Origin: Methylotenera sp.
GTDB taxonomy: Bacteria; Pseudomonadota; Gammaproteobacteria; Burkholderiales; Methylophilaceae
Direction: 5' to 3'
Length of the DNA: 38,130 nucleotides
Assembly: GCA_014378495.1 (NCBI GenBank)
Contig: JACMNP010000188.1
Location: 1 to 38,130 of the forward strand
Part shown: positions 1 to 9,159 of the stretch, piece after piece
Numbering within the stretch: the first letter of the stretch is position 1
Layout of the letters: every line of letters starts with the position of its first letter
The notes under the pieces: model-generated
The model's database searches: none
The model's input: only the letters and a program-made list of their open reading frames with translations
What the model was told of the DNA's origin: nothing
Program-made: the position numbers and the translations under genes

Positions 1-300
1 TGCCATTAATATCGAAAGCACAACTGCCACTATGGCTAAATAAAGCAAACTTAAGCCATGTTTCTTGAGGTCTATTAATCTTAATTCTAGTGAGTCGGAG
101 ATCAATAAAATAGGCAATAAAAATAAGACTAATGTTGAAAAACTAATAGGATCACCTGTCATCACAGGGATTTTTCTAGAGGCATAATGGGCTAGAAATG
201 ATAAGGAAATTAAGCCTAATGGAGAGGGTACTCTTAATTTATCTTCAAGCTGTAAAGCTGTGTACAAAATAATAGCTACAATTATGAGCGTCGTAATCAT
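1..300 (-). CDS. Partial CDS (N-terminal part only; runs off the left edge): multi-TM protein resembling a CPA-type Na+/H+ antiporter
   Basis: Reverse complement from ATG at 300 is open to the window edge: MITTLIIVAIILYTALQLEDKLRVPSPLGLISLSFLAHYASRKIPVMTGDPISFSTLVLFLLPILLISDSLELRLIDLKKHGLSLLYLAIVAVVLSILMA; not in the ORF track because it is truncated. Confidence 0.6.
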   Translation of the reverse strand, partial: MITTLIIVAIILYTALQLEDKLRVPSPLGLISLSFLAHYASRKIPVMTGDPISFSTLVLFLLPILLISDSLELRLIDLKKHGLSLLYLAIVAVVLSILMA

Positions 301-530
301 AACTACAATTATCGCACAGTGATAAAGCTAAACTCGACATAACTAATTTAATATTGATATCCAAAGGCTGCTTAAGAACATTGTCCTTAGTACTACAATG
401 ATGCGTATTATATGAATTAAATAGAGCCTTAATCATAAATTATGAGTTGACTTTAGAAGCATCGAATAATTAAGACATTATGTCCACTTTGGGCCGTAAT
501 TGACTACTTACTACATGGCACTTTCCGGCC

Positions 531-2176
531 GAGCCTGTGTCAAAACACCCATAAATTCAATCTAAAATAAGCACATTAATCTAGATATTGTATAATGTAA
601 CTATCTGATTACATTGTTTTTATTTAAAGATGAAACGATTTATACAAGGTCAAGATAGAACACAAAGTACTCTGCTTCCAGTGCTACTGGATGAATATAT
701 CGCAGAAGATAACCCAGTCCTCGTGATTGATGTCTTTGTCGATCAGTTAACGTTATCAGAATTAGGCTTTAAAGGCGTGAACCCAGCCCAGACGGGTCGG
801 CCGTCTTATCATCCTGCCGCCATGCTCAAACTCTATATCTACGGCTATCTCAATCGTATTCAATCCAGTAGGCGCTTGGAAGCAGAAGCGAATCGGAATG
901 TTGAACTCATGTGGTTGATTGCAAGACTCAATCCTGACTTCAAAACCATTGCCCGATTCAGAAATGAGAATGGCCCTGCCATACGCAAGGTGTGCGGCCA
1001 GTTTGTTGAGTTGTGCCGTCGTTTGAATTTATTTACTGATGCCATGATTGCCATTGATGGCAGCAAGTTCAAAGCCGTCAACAGCTCTGATCATAACTAC
1101 ACGCAAGCAAAGATTAAAAGCCGCATGCAAGCGGTCGAGAAAAACATTCAACAATATCTTGATGATTTAGAGGCGGCTGACATCAGCTCCCCTAAACAAT
1201 CAACACCCCATCAAGTACGCTTAACCGAACGTATTGCCATGTTCCAAGCGCACATGAAAGCACTGGAAACGATTGAAGCTGAGGTGCAGTCATGCCCAGA
1301 CAAGCAACTCTCACAAACGGACCCTGATGCACGGGCTATGCAACATCGTGGTGGTGGCATGGTGGGTTATAACGTACAAGCCGCGGTGGATACGCAACAT
1401 CATCTCATTGTGGCACACGAGGTCACGACAGTTGGGCATGACAGAGCGCAGTTATCGAACATGGGTAAGCAGGCCAAGGATGCCTTGCAAAAAGAGGCGC
1501 TGACCGTGGTGGCGGATAAAGGCTATTACAAAGGTGAAGAAGTGGTCGCTTGTGTTGAGAACGGCATTACGCCCATCATGCCGAAATGCTTAACCTCAGG
1601 CAACAAAGCCAATGGTTTATTTGATAAGCACCACTTTGTGTACGACCCCAAGACTAATACTTATCAATGTCCAGCAGGTGAGTTATTGATTGAACGTTTC
1701 CGCTCCCTTGAGAAAGGTAAACAACTCACCACCTATTGGAGTTCAAACTGCAAGTCGTGCACATTGAAGTCCAGTTGCACGACCAGTAATCAAAGCCGCA
1801 TTAAACGTTGGGAGCATGAAGCAGTCTTGGATCAAATGCAATCGAACCTAGAAAGCATGCCTGACGCTATGAAGATTCGGCGATGTACCATAGAACACAC
1901 CTTTGGTACCTTGAAACACTGGATGGGTGCTTCGCACTTTCTGATGAAAACCAAAGCGCATGTCAGTACGGAAATGAGTTTACATATTCTGGCATACAAC
2001 ATGAAAAGAGTAATGAGCATCATGGGAAGTGTGGCATTGATAAAGGCGATGGCTACATAAGGTCTGTGGCCTTACTTTGCACCAAAGTTGTATAACAAAA
2101 TTCGGTCTAAACAGTTGCTACTTGTGCGGCGCAACATGATTACAATTCATTGATCCTAGCGTTTTGACACAGGCTC
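531..2176 (+). mobile_element. IS1182-family insertion sequence, complete with terminal inverted repeats
   Basis: Perfect 16-bp inverted ends gagcctgtgtcaaaac (531-546) and gttttgacacaggctc (2161-2176), about 1.65 kb, enclosing one intact transposase. Confidence 0.9.
630..2060 (+). CDS. IS1182-family DDE transposase
   Basis: 476-aa ORF; N-terminal DUF772-like region, candidate DDE residues in IAIDGSKFKAVN, VVADKGYYKGEE and CTIEHTFGTLKHWMG. Confidence 0.93.
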   Translation: MKRFIQGQDRTQSTLLPVLLDEYIAEDNPVLVIDVFVDQLTLSELGFKGVNPAQTGRPSYHPAAMLKLYIYGYLNRIQSSRRLEAEANRNVELMWLIARLNPDFKTIARFRNENGPAIRKVCGQFVELCRRLNLFTDAMIAIDGSKFKAVNSSDHNYTQAKIKSRMQAVEKNIQQYLDDLEAADISSPKQSTPHQVRLTERIAMFQAHMKALETIEAEVQSCPDKQLSQTDPDARAMQHRGGGMVGYNVQAAVDTQHHLIVAHEVTTVGHDRAQLSNMGKQAKDALQKEALTVVADKGYYKGEEVVACVENGITPIMPKCLTSGNKANGLFDKHHFVYDPKTNTYQCPAGELLIERFRSLEKGKQLTTYWSSNCKSCTLKSSCTTSNQSRIKRWEHEAVLDQMQSNLESMPDAMKIRRCTIEHTFGTLKHWMGASHFLMKTKAHVSTEMSLHILAYNMKRVMSIMGSVALIKAMAT

Positions 2177-2227
2177 GACCCATTCCAGACACTCGAATAT
2201 GCAAAATAACTAGGTGGATTCGAGCAT

Positions 2228-2503
2228 TTATTTTAAATATGAACGCAAAACGCTTACCACTTGCTCCAAGTCCTGTTGACGCTGCTCTGGAATTACGACT
2301 TCTGTGCCTAGATGCTCTCTGATGTGTTTTTCAAGTACTTCTGCCATTAGACCATTCACCGCCCCTCTTATAGAAGCAATCTGTTGAAGTATGGCAGCAC
2401 AATCAATATCGTCATTTAACGCTTTTTCCATGGCTTCGGCCTGCCCTTTAATGCGGCGGATTCGAGTTAATATCTGCTTTTTATCATGAACTAAATGCAC
2501 CAT
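2228..2503 (-). CDS. CsoR/RcnR-family metal-responsive repressor (DmeR/RcnR-like)
   Basis: 91 aa, DUF156 fold; H3, C35, H60, H64 are all present, matching the known RcnR Ni/Co ligand set; divergent from a CDF exporter. Confidence 0.88.
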   Translation of the reverse strand: MVHLVHDKKQILTRIRRIKGQAEAMEKALNDDIDCAAILQQIASIRGAVNGLMAEVLEKHIREHLGTEVVIPEQRQQDLEQVVSVLRSYLK

Positions 2504-2531
2504 ATTAAATCCCCGCTTATTTTATTGGAAC

Positions 2532-2547
2532 GTATACTGGAGTATAC
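2532..2547. promoter_or_regulatory. Perfect palindrome gtatactggagtatac; candidate RcnR/DmeR operator between the divergent genes
   Basis: 7+2+7 perfect inverted repeat in the 73-bp divergent intergenic region; G-containing centre flanked by AT-rich arms. Confidence 0.6.
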
Positions 2548-2576
2548 TATATTTATAATATACTCTGATCCCAATT

Positions 2577-3512
2577 ATGACACAATCAATTACCCTGGAT
2601 AGCCTTAAACATTCGCATAAATTTGATGAAGGTAATCCCCTAGCTGAGAAAAACACATTGCGTGTCGCTATCCTTACTGCCGTCATGATGGTGGTTGAGA
2701 TTGCCGGCGGCTGGTATTACAACTCAATGGCTTTGCTCGCCGATGGCTGGCATATGAGTTCTCATACGGTCGCACTAGGCTTATCTGTGTTGGCTTATTT
2801 TTGTGCTAGAAAATATGCACACGATCCACGCTTTTCTTTTGGTACTTGGAAAATAGAAGTATTAGGCGGCTATACCAGTGCTATTTTTTTAGTGATGGTG
2901 GCAGGGTTAATGATTTTTCAATCTATTGAAAGGTTAATAGCGCCTAGTCCCATTCACTATAATCAAGCGATTGGTATTGCAATCGTTGGTCTCCTAGTCA
3001 ATTTAGCTTCGGCATGGTTACTCAAAGATGGCCATCATCATGACCATGAACACAGCCACGATCATGGACACGAGCACCACGGTCATCATGACTTAAATTT
3101 ACGTTCTGCTTATATCCATGTGATTGCAGATGCAGCCACATCTGTATTAGCTATCATTGCATTATTTGGCGGCAAACTATGGGGCGCAAATTGGTTAGAT
3201 CCAGTGATGGGTTTAGTAGGCGCTGTCATGGTTTCTATATGGGCCTATGGTTTGCTACGCGATACTGGTCGCGTTTTATTGGATGCAGAGATGACGGCTC
3301 CTGTCGTGGAAGAGATTCGTGAAGTGATCGCGGAGTCACCGATAAAAGCTAACATTAGTGACTTGCATGTCTGGCGAGTGGGGCAAGGGAAATATGCTTG
3401 TATTCTGAGTCTCGTTACAGACAATAATGCATCGCCAGAGTATTTCAAAAATCAGTTACGTATTCACGAAGAGTTGGTTCATATCTCTGTTGAGATTAAC
3501 CAAATGGCTTGA
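2577..3512 (+). CDS. dmeF: CDF-family Co/Ni (divalent metal) efflux transporter, DmeF-like
   Basis: 311 aa; ALLADGWHMSSHTVALG, HDPRFSFGTWK, His-rich loop HHHDHEHSHDHGHEHHGHHD. Confidence 0.88.
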   Translation: MTQSITLDSLKHSHKFDEGNPLAEKNTLRVAILTAVMMVVEIAGGWYYNSMALLADGWHMSSHTVALGLSVLAYFCARKYAHDPRFSFGTWKIEVLGGYTSAIFLVMVAGLMIFQSIERLIAPSPIHYNQAIGIAIVGLLVNLASAWLLKDGHHHDHEHSHDHGHEHHGHHDLNLRSAYIHVIADAATSVLAIIALFGGKLWGANWLDPVMGLVGAVMVSIWAYGLLRDTGRVLLDAEMTAPVVEEIREVIAESPIKANISDLHVWRVGQGKYACILSLVTDNNASPEYFKNQLRIHEELVHISVEINQMA

Positions 3513-3702
3513 AATCTATCCAGAGGTATTGACTCTATATTTAATCAATCGCATGAGGAGTATCTCAATCAGTATTCAAGATAACCATGAAGTTTGAAGA
3601 AAACTGTACGGCTTCAGTTCTAATTTTTAAATGTTAGTTAGCGTACAGATCAAGGCGTTTTAATGGCTTACAGTTAAATCCTAACTTATCGAGGGAAATA
3701 TC

Positions 3703-4053
3703 ATGAAAATCATGCCTATTCATTTTTTTAAAGTCTGTATAGCCTCGGTACTCCTTACTACCTTTCTTGGCATAGCCAACGCTGATGAGCACAGAGATAT
3801 GAAAGGTTCAGACAGTATTATGCATTCCATGAAGGATGGGATGAAGAAAATGGAAGCTATGAAAATGACAGGCGATGTGGATAAAGACTTCGCTATGATG
3901 ATGAAAATGCATCATCAGCAAGCACTGGACATGGCGCAGATAGAGATTGCCCAAGGCAAATCGCCCGAAATGAAAGAAATGGCAAAGAAAATCGTTTCAG
4001 CGCAAAAAAAGGAAATCGCCGAGTTCGAAGCTTGGTTATCAAAACAAAGGTAA
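3703..4053 (+). CDS. Secreted DUF305 family protein
   Basis: Signal peptide plus DKDFAMMMKMHHQQALDMAQIEIAQGKSPEMKEMAKKIVSAQKKEIAEFEAWL. Confidence 0.88.
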   Translation: MKIMPIHFFKVCIASVLLTTFLGIANADEHRDMKGSDSIMHSMKDGMKKMEAMKMTGDVDKDFAMMMKMHHQQALDMAQIEIAQGKSPEMKEMAKKIVSAQKKEIAEFEAWLSKQR

Positions 4054-4096
4054 TATTGATTTAATCCATTAGCTTGAAATGGCAGAAAGTTAAATC

Positions 4097-4555
4097 ATGA
4101 AAGAAATGATGCATAAGCAACCTTATCTCAAGCTTTTATACATGACCCTGTTGTCCTTTGCTTCCATGTATATCTTCATGTATGCCATGGTCAACCAGAT
4201 CAGCAATGTGATTCCCAACATTAACCAGTTTTATATGGCAGGCTTAATGACCATGCCCATGGTATTGATTGAACTGTTGGTCATGAATGCTATGTATATG
4301 GATAAAAACATCAACAAACTTATCATCATCCTGTCTGCTATTGCATTGGTAGCATTTTTCTTATTGATTCGATTTCAAGGTGGGGTATCAGATAAGCAAT
4401 TCTTGAAATCAATGATCCCACATCACGCTTCTGCAATTCTAATGTGTAAGGAAACTGGGATAAAAGACCCTGAGATTAAAGCATTGTGCAGCAACATTGT
4501 TTCCGGCCAACAAAAGGAAATAGACCAGATGAAAGCTTTATTGGATAAAAAATAA
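4097..4555 (+). CDS. Membrane-anchored DUF305 family protein
   Basis: Several N-terminal TM segments followed by FLKSMIPHHASAILMCKETGIKDPEIKALCSNIVSGQQKEIDQM. Confidence 0.85.
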   Translation: MKEMMHKQPYLKLLYMTLLSFASMYIFMYAMVNQISNVIPNINQFYMAGLMTMPMVLIELLVMNAMYMDKNINKLIIILSAIALVAFFLLIRFQGGVSDKQFLKSMIPHHASAILMCKETGIKDPEIKALCSNIVSGQQKEIDQMKALLDKK

Positions 4556-4595
4556 TGTTGATTGAAATTTACTTTAATTAATATAAACTAGGACT

Positions 4596-4973
4596 ATGCA
4601 ATTCAAACAGCTACGATCATTTCGTATATTTATCTTCCTGCTAGTAACAGTATTCTTTACAGATACTGTTTACGCTAGCGGCATGATGGTGGCTGACCAA
4701 CTGTGTAACAATCACACAGCTGTTGCTGAAAGTCATGCTCATGAAGGTCATGACATGAATCAACATGACAACCACAAGCACGATACAGGGCAGAAACAAT
4801 CTGCTAATGACCACTGCTCTAAATGCGGTCATTGCATGGCTTGCTTTACCATTTTACCCCCTAGTCAATTACACAATATGCAATCCCAGGTTCAAGCAAT
4901 CGAAGTCAGCTTGTTTGAACCAAGTTATCACTCGCACATCAGTGCACAGCCTCAAAGACCTCCCATTTCATAA
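4596..4973 (+). CDS. Small secreted Cys/His-rich protein (possibly DUF2946/CopL-like), probable copper-resistance accessory
   Basis: 125 aa; signal peptide, HAHEGHDMNQHDNHKHD and HCSKCGHCMACF clusters; co-oriented inside the metal operon. Confidence 0.6.
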   Translation: MQFKQLRSFRIFIFLLVTVFFTDTVYASGMMVADQLCNNHTAVAESHAHEGHDMNQHDNHKHDTGQKQSANDHCSKCGHCMACFTILPPSQLHNMQSQVQAIEVSLFEPSYHSHISAQPQRPPIS

Positions 4974-5054
4974 ATAAATCGATGGATTCAATTTCAGCAA
5001 CACACTATTAGCTTGTTGCTGATTCACCACATTTATTTTTGAAATGAGATTTCG

Positions 5055-6368
5055 ATGAAACTATTCAACTTATCGTTGTTTATTCTTTCTCTTGCTATAG
5101 GAATATCTGCGCCAGTCTGGGCAGCAGATGCCCCACAAGAGGCCAATCCCTACCAATCATCCTTTGATGATTACAAACCCTTATCTGATGACAATTTATC
5201 AGATTGGAAATCTATAAATGTGCCTTCAAATGGTGGCGGTCATGCCGGACACTCCATGGCAGGTATGCAACACAAAATGAGCCCGGAACAGATGGCTAAT
5301 ATGTCTTCCGACAACAAGAAAATGCCTGCAATGGAGGGTATGGACCATAGCAATATGGCAGGCATGGCAGATATGAACCAAGGCAGTATGAAAGGCATGG
5401 ATCATAGCCAAATGAAGCACGACCATGCAATGTCACCAATGGCAGGTATGGACCATTCTAAAATGGCTGGTATGGACATGGATCATGGCAGCATGAAATC
5501 CATGCCTGATAACAAGCAAGCAATACAGCCAATGAAAAAAGACGATATGCCAGAGATGAGTCACGACCAAATGGCGGGGCATGATCACGGTGGGTCTGAT
5601 ATGAAAGCAATGGATCACTCGATGATGAATGATTCAAAGGCAGATGAGATGCAACATAGTCATGAAAGTGCAGCGCAAGATGAATCTCAACCACATGAGC
5701 ACGCATCTGAGCAAGGAGCTGAACACGCAGGCATGGCAATGCCATCTATGGCAGCTACTACAACGCAACCCTCAGCATGGCAGGTAATTCCTAACTTTCA
5801 TCCGATTGTTGTGCATTTCCCAATTGCCTTAACTATCATCGCGTTTCTATTAAGTATCGCAGCTTATGCACGTCGTAGTCATCCGATCTCGGCACAGCTT
5901 GCAGCCGCTGGGCACTTTACCCTTTGGATCGCGGCTATCGGAGCTACTACAGCCGTATTATTTGGCTGGTTGGCTTATAACTCGGTCAATCATGATGATG
6001 CAGGGCATGCTGCCATGCTATTACACCGTTCTTGGGCTGTTCCAACGGCGATAGGATTAATCTTGCTGGCTAGCTGGGATGCCTGGAAGTATCGCGTCAA
6101 TGAATTGATATCTGTACCTATGTTATTTGTACTTTTTTTGCTTTCTCAATCGATCGCAGTGACTGGCTGGCTAGGCGGTGAAGTAGTTTATCGTCATGGT
6201 ATTGGCGTGTTATCGCTGCCAGCCAGTGAAGGTGCTGGACATAGTCACCATCATGAGCATGGCACTACTGAAACCACAGCTCATTCACATGAAGAGAATG
6301 CAAAAGAACCGGAAGCCGCTTCTGGGCATCATCACGACGATGAAGAAGGAGAATCCCATGAACACTAA
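5055..6368 (+). CDS. Met/His-rich secreted domain fused to a DUF2231-type membrane domain, with a His-rich C-terminal tail
   Basis: 437 aa; repeated MDHSxM/MAGM motifs, then FHPIVVHFPIALTIIAFLLS...HRSWAVPTAIGLILLASWDAWKYR, then HSHHHEHG...GHHHDDEEGESHEH. Confidence 0.8.
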   Translation: MKLFNLSLFILSLAIGISAPVWAADAPQEANPYQSSFDDYKPLSDDNLSDWKSINVPSNGGGHAGHSMAGMQHKMSPEQMANMSSDNKKMPAMEGMDHSNMAGMADMNQGSMKGMDHSQMKHDHAMSPMAGMDHSKMAGMDMDHGSMKSMPDNKQAIQPMKKDDMPEMSHDQMAGHDHGGSDMKAMDHSMMNDSKADEMQHSHESAAQDESQPHEHASEQGAEHAGMAMPSMAATTTQPSAWQVIPNFHPIVVHFPIALTIIAFLLSIAAYARRSHPISAQLAAAGHFTLWIAAIGATTAVLFGWLAYNSVNHDDAGHAAMLLHRSWAVPTAIGLILLASWDAWKYRVNELISVPMLFVLFLLSQSIAVTGWLGGEVVYRHGIGVLSLPASEGAGHSHHHEHGTTETTAHSHEENAKEPEAASGHHHDDEEGESHEH

Positions 6369-7743
6369 TATTCCCTATGCAATGAAACATCGCACTTTAA
6401 TTGCGTTAATGGGCAGCGCTTTTGTGCTTGGTGGCTGCGCTACTTTCTCAAAAGATGGTGGCTTTGGCAGCGTGCAGGAAATAACACAGCAGCATATCAA
6501 GCAAGAAGTTGTTTGGCCAAAAACGGCAGATGAACAAGCAAAAGTTGCTGATCGCGTAAATGAGTTGCTGCAGCAACGCATGGATGTGAATAGTGCCGTT
6601 CAGATCGCATTGCTTAATAACAAAGGCTTGCAGGCCTCCTTTTATGAGCTCGGTATATCTGAAGCTGATGTAGTACAAGCAGGTCGTTTTCCAAACCCAC
6701 GCTTTTCCATGCTGTATACCAAGAATGGCGGCGAATACAACATCGAGCAAACGCTGACCTTCAATATCTTTTCGCTTTTAACGATACCGAAGATGAAAGA
6801 AATTGAACGTCAACGCTTTGAACAGACCAAGCAGGCTACTGCACTCGAGGTTCTACGATTAGCGAATCAAACTCGGTTAGCTTATTTCAATGCTGTAGCG
6901 GCTACCGAGCAAGTGCGTTACAGCGAGCAAGTGAAAGACTCTGCGGAAGCCAGTGCGGAATTAGCCAGACGGATGGTGAAGGCAGGCAATTTCAATAAGC
7001 TCGAACAAGCCCGTGAACAAAGTTTTTATGCCGAAGCTGCTCTTGATTACGCTAATGCTAAAAATACACAGGTAAGCGCGTATGAAGCTTTATCCCGCTT
7101 GTTGGGCGTGTCAGCAGATGATCTTACTTTGCAAGAGCGCCTACCAGATTTACCCAAATCCATCACTGATCTTCAGCCGTTTGAAAAAACCGCTTTTGAA
7201 CAAAGACTGGATTTGAAGGCTATGAAAACTGAAACCCAAGTTCTGGCTAAACAGCTAGGTCTCACCAAAACTACGCGCTTCATCAATGTGCTTGAGATTG
7301 GACCAGCACGAGTGCTTGAAGGTCGTAGAAGCTCTGGATATAAGAATGGTGTAGATATCTCATTAGAACTGCCTTTATTTGATTGGGGTAGCGCTCGCGT
7401 CGCACGTGCAGAAGCAATCTATATGCAATCAGTGAACCGTGCAGCGCAGATGGCCGTCAATGCCCAATCCGAGGTCAGGGCAGCCTATAGCAGTTACCGA
7501 GCAAACTATGACATTGCCAAGCATTACCGGGATGAACTCGTGCCTTTGCATAAGAAGATCCTCAATGAAAACCAACTGCGCTATAACGGCATGCTGGCCA
7601 GTCCATTTGAGTTATTAGCTGACGCACGTGCGCAAGTTACCAGCGTTAAAAGCTATATCGAATCACTAAAACAATTCTGGCTCTCGGAGAGTGCGTTACA
7701 CATGACGCTGACTGGCAGCGCAAATATGATGGGAGGCAATTAA
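6358..7743 (+). CDS. TolC-family outer-membrane efflux lipoprotein
   Basis: The track ORF starts at 6196, but ATG 6358 (MNTNIPYAMKHRTLIALMGSAFVLGGCATF, with lipobox) is more likely and overlaps the upstream CDS by 11 nt; typical OEP repeats with coiled-coil. Confidence 0.82.
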   Translation: MNTNIPYAMKHRTLIALMGSAFVLGGCATFSKDGGFGSVQEITQQHIKQEVVWPKTADEQAKVADRVNELLQQRMDVNSAVQIALLNNKGLQASFYELGISEADVVQAGRFPNPRFSMLYTKNGGEYNIEQTLTFNIFSLLTIPKMKEIERQRFEQTKQATALEVLRLANQTRLAYFNAVAATEQVRYSEQVKDSAEASAELARRMVKAGNFNKLEQAREQSFYAEAALDYANAKNTQVSAYEALSRLLGVSADDLTLQERLPDLPKSITDLQPFEKTAFEQRLDLKAMKTETQVLAKQLGLTKTTRFINVLEIGPARVLEGRRSSGYKNGVDISLELPLFDWGSARVARAEAIYMQSVNRAAQMAVNAQSEVRAAYSSYRANYDIAKHYRDELVPLHKKILNENQLRYNGMLASPFELLADARAQVTSVKSYIESLKQFWLSESALHMTLTGSANMMGGN

Positions 7744-7744
7744 C

Positions 7745-9151
7745 ATGGATTTTTCTAAATTTGGTAAAGATATTACCAGGCGCAATTTTATCAAACTGGC
7801 AGGGGCCGGCATTGCTGCATCCACTGTAAGCAAAGTCGCCATGGCTGCATTACCTGAAATCGTGTCGACTGAACAAGCTACTACTCAAGCACCTTTACAT
7901 CCTAATACAGGTCGGCCATACAACCCAGTTGTGACACTAAACGGCTGGAGCCTGCCGTGGCGCATGAATAATGGTGTGAAAGAATTTCACTTAGTCGCAG
8001 AGCCTGTATTGCGCGAAATTGCACCCGGCATGAAAGCGCATTTATGGGGTTATAACGGTCAAAGCCCAGGTCCGACCATTGAAGTAGTTGAAGGTGATCG
8101 TGTACGGATATTTGTCACCAACAGATTGCCCGAACAGACCAGTATCCACTGGCATGGACAACCAGTACCTAATGGTATGGATGGAGTGAGTGGGTTAACA
8201 CAGCCAGCAATACAACCCGGTAAAACTTTTATGTATGAATTTGTAGCCAAGCGTGCTGGCACCTTTATGTATCACCCACATGCGGACGAAATGACGCAAA
8301 TGGCAATGGGCATGATGGGGACTTGGATCACGCATCCCAAGAATACCAAATTCATGCCGGTTGACCGTGACTTTGTATTTTTGCTTAATTCTTATGATAT
8401 CGATCCTGGTAGTTACACACCTAAAATCAATACCATGCTGGATTTCAATCTATGGACATTCAATAGCCGTGCTTTCCCTGGCATTGATCCGATGGTAGTG
8501 CGCAAGAATGATCGTGTACGTATTCGGTTTGGTAACCTGACCATGACCAACCATCCTATTCATTTGCATGGTCATGAGTTTCAAGTAACCGGTACTGACG
8601 GTGGTTGGGTGCCGCCAACTGCACGTTGGCCAGAAGTGACTACAGATGTTGCTGTAGGGCAGATGCGTGCGATTGAGTTCATTGCTGATAATCCTGGTGA
8701 CTGGGCGTTCCATTGTCATAAAAGCCATCACACCATGAATCCTATGGGGCATCAGGTGCCAACATTACTTGGTGTAAAACAAAGTGATCTTGTAGGAAAA
8801 ATCAGTAACCTAGTACCCGATTACATGGCAATGGGTGAAACTGGCATGGCAGAAATGACAGAAATGAAAGCCATGATGGATATGCCACTCCCTGAAAATA
8901 CCTTACCGATGATGTCAGGCACAGGTCAGTATGGGGCTATCGATATGGGTGGGATGTTTACAACGGTAAAAGTACGTGAGGGTTTAGCGCGTAACGACTA
9001 CAAAGATCCAGGACCTTACAATCACCCTCAAGGTACGGTTGCACGTGAGGTGGTGAATGACCTACCGCCGGTTGAAAGACCAGCCATGAATGATTCAGAG
9101 GGTGGCATGGAAATGTCTGTACGCAAACCTATGGGACATATGGAGCATTGA
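7745..9151 (+). CDS. Tat-exported multicopper oxidase
   Basis: Twin-arginine leader DITRRNFIKLAGAGIAAS; copper motifs HWHG, YHPHADE, HPIHLHGHEF, FHCHKSHHTMNPM. Confidence 0.93.
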   Translation: MDFSKFGKDITRRNFIKLAGAGIAASTVSKVAMAALPEIVSTEQATTQAPLHPNTGRPYNPVVTLNGWSLPWRMNNGVKEFHLVAEPVLREIAPGMKAHLWGYNGQSPGPTIEVVEGDRVRIFVTNRLPEQTSIHWHGQPVPNGMDGVSGLTQPAIQPGKTFMYEFVAKRAGTFMYHPHADEMTQMAMGMMGTWITHPKNTKFMPVDRDFVFLLNSYDIDPGSYTPKINTMLDFNLWTFNSRAFPGIDPMVVRKNDRVRIRFGNLTMTNHPIHLHGHEFQVTGTDGGWVPPTARWPEVTTDVAVGQMRAIEFIADNPGDWAFHCHKSHHTMNPMGHQVPTLLGVKQSDLVGKISNLVPDYMAMGETGMAEMTEMKAMMDMPLPENTLPMMSGTGQYGAIDMGGMFTTVKVREGLARNDYKDPGPYNHPQGTVAREVVNDLPPVERPAMNDSEGGMEMSVRKPMGHMEH

Positions 9152-9159
9152 TTTAAGTT

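Noticed and set aside
860-2095. Small ORFs overlapping the transposase (860-1081 -, 1273-1503 +, 1832-2023 -, 1883-2095 +)
   Set aside because: Shadow ORFs inside a strongly coding IS1182 transposase
5226-5745. Minus-strand ORFs opposite the Met/His-rich gene (5226-5426, 5433-5618, 5458-5745)
   Set aside because: Low-complexity ATG/CAT-rich codons on the plus strand suppress stops on the opposite strand; no RBS or recognisable domain
5226-5760. Possible CRISPR or tandem DNA repeat from recurring atggaccatag-like words
   Set aside because: Repeats are protein-level MDHSxM motifs with irregular spacing in a continuous reading frame; no spacers or cas genes
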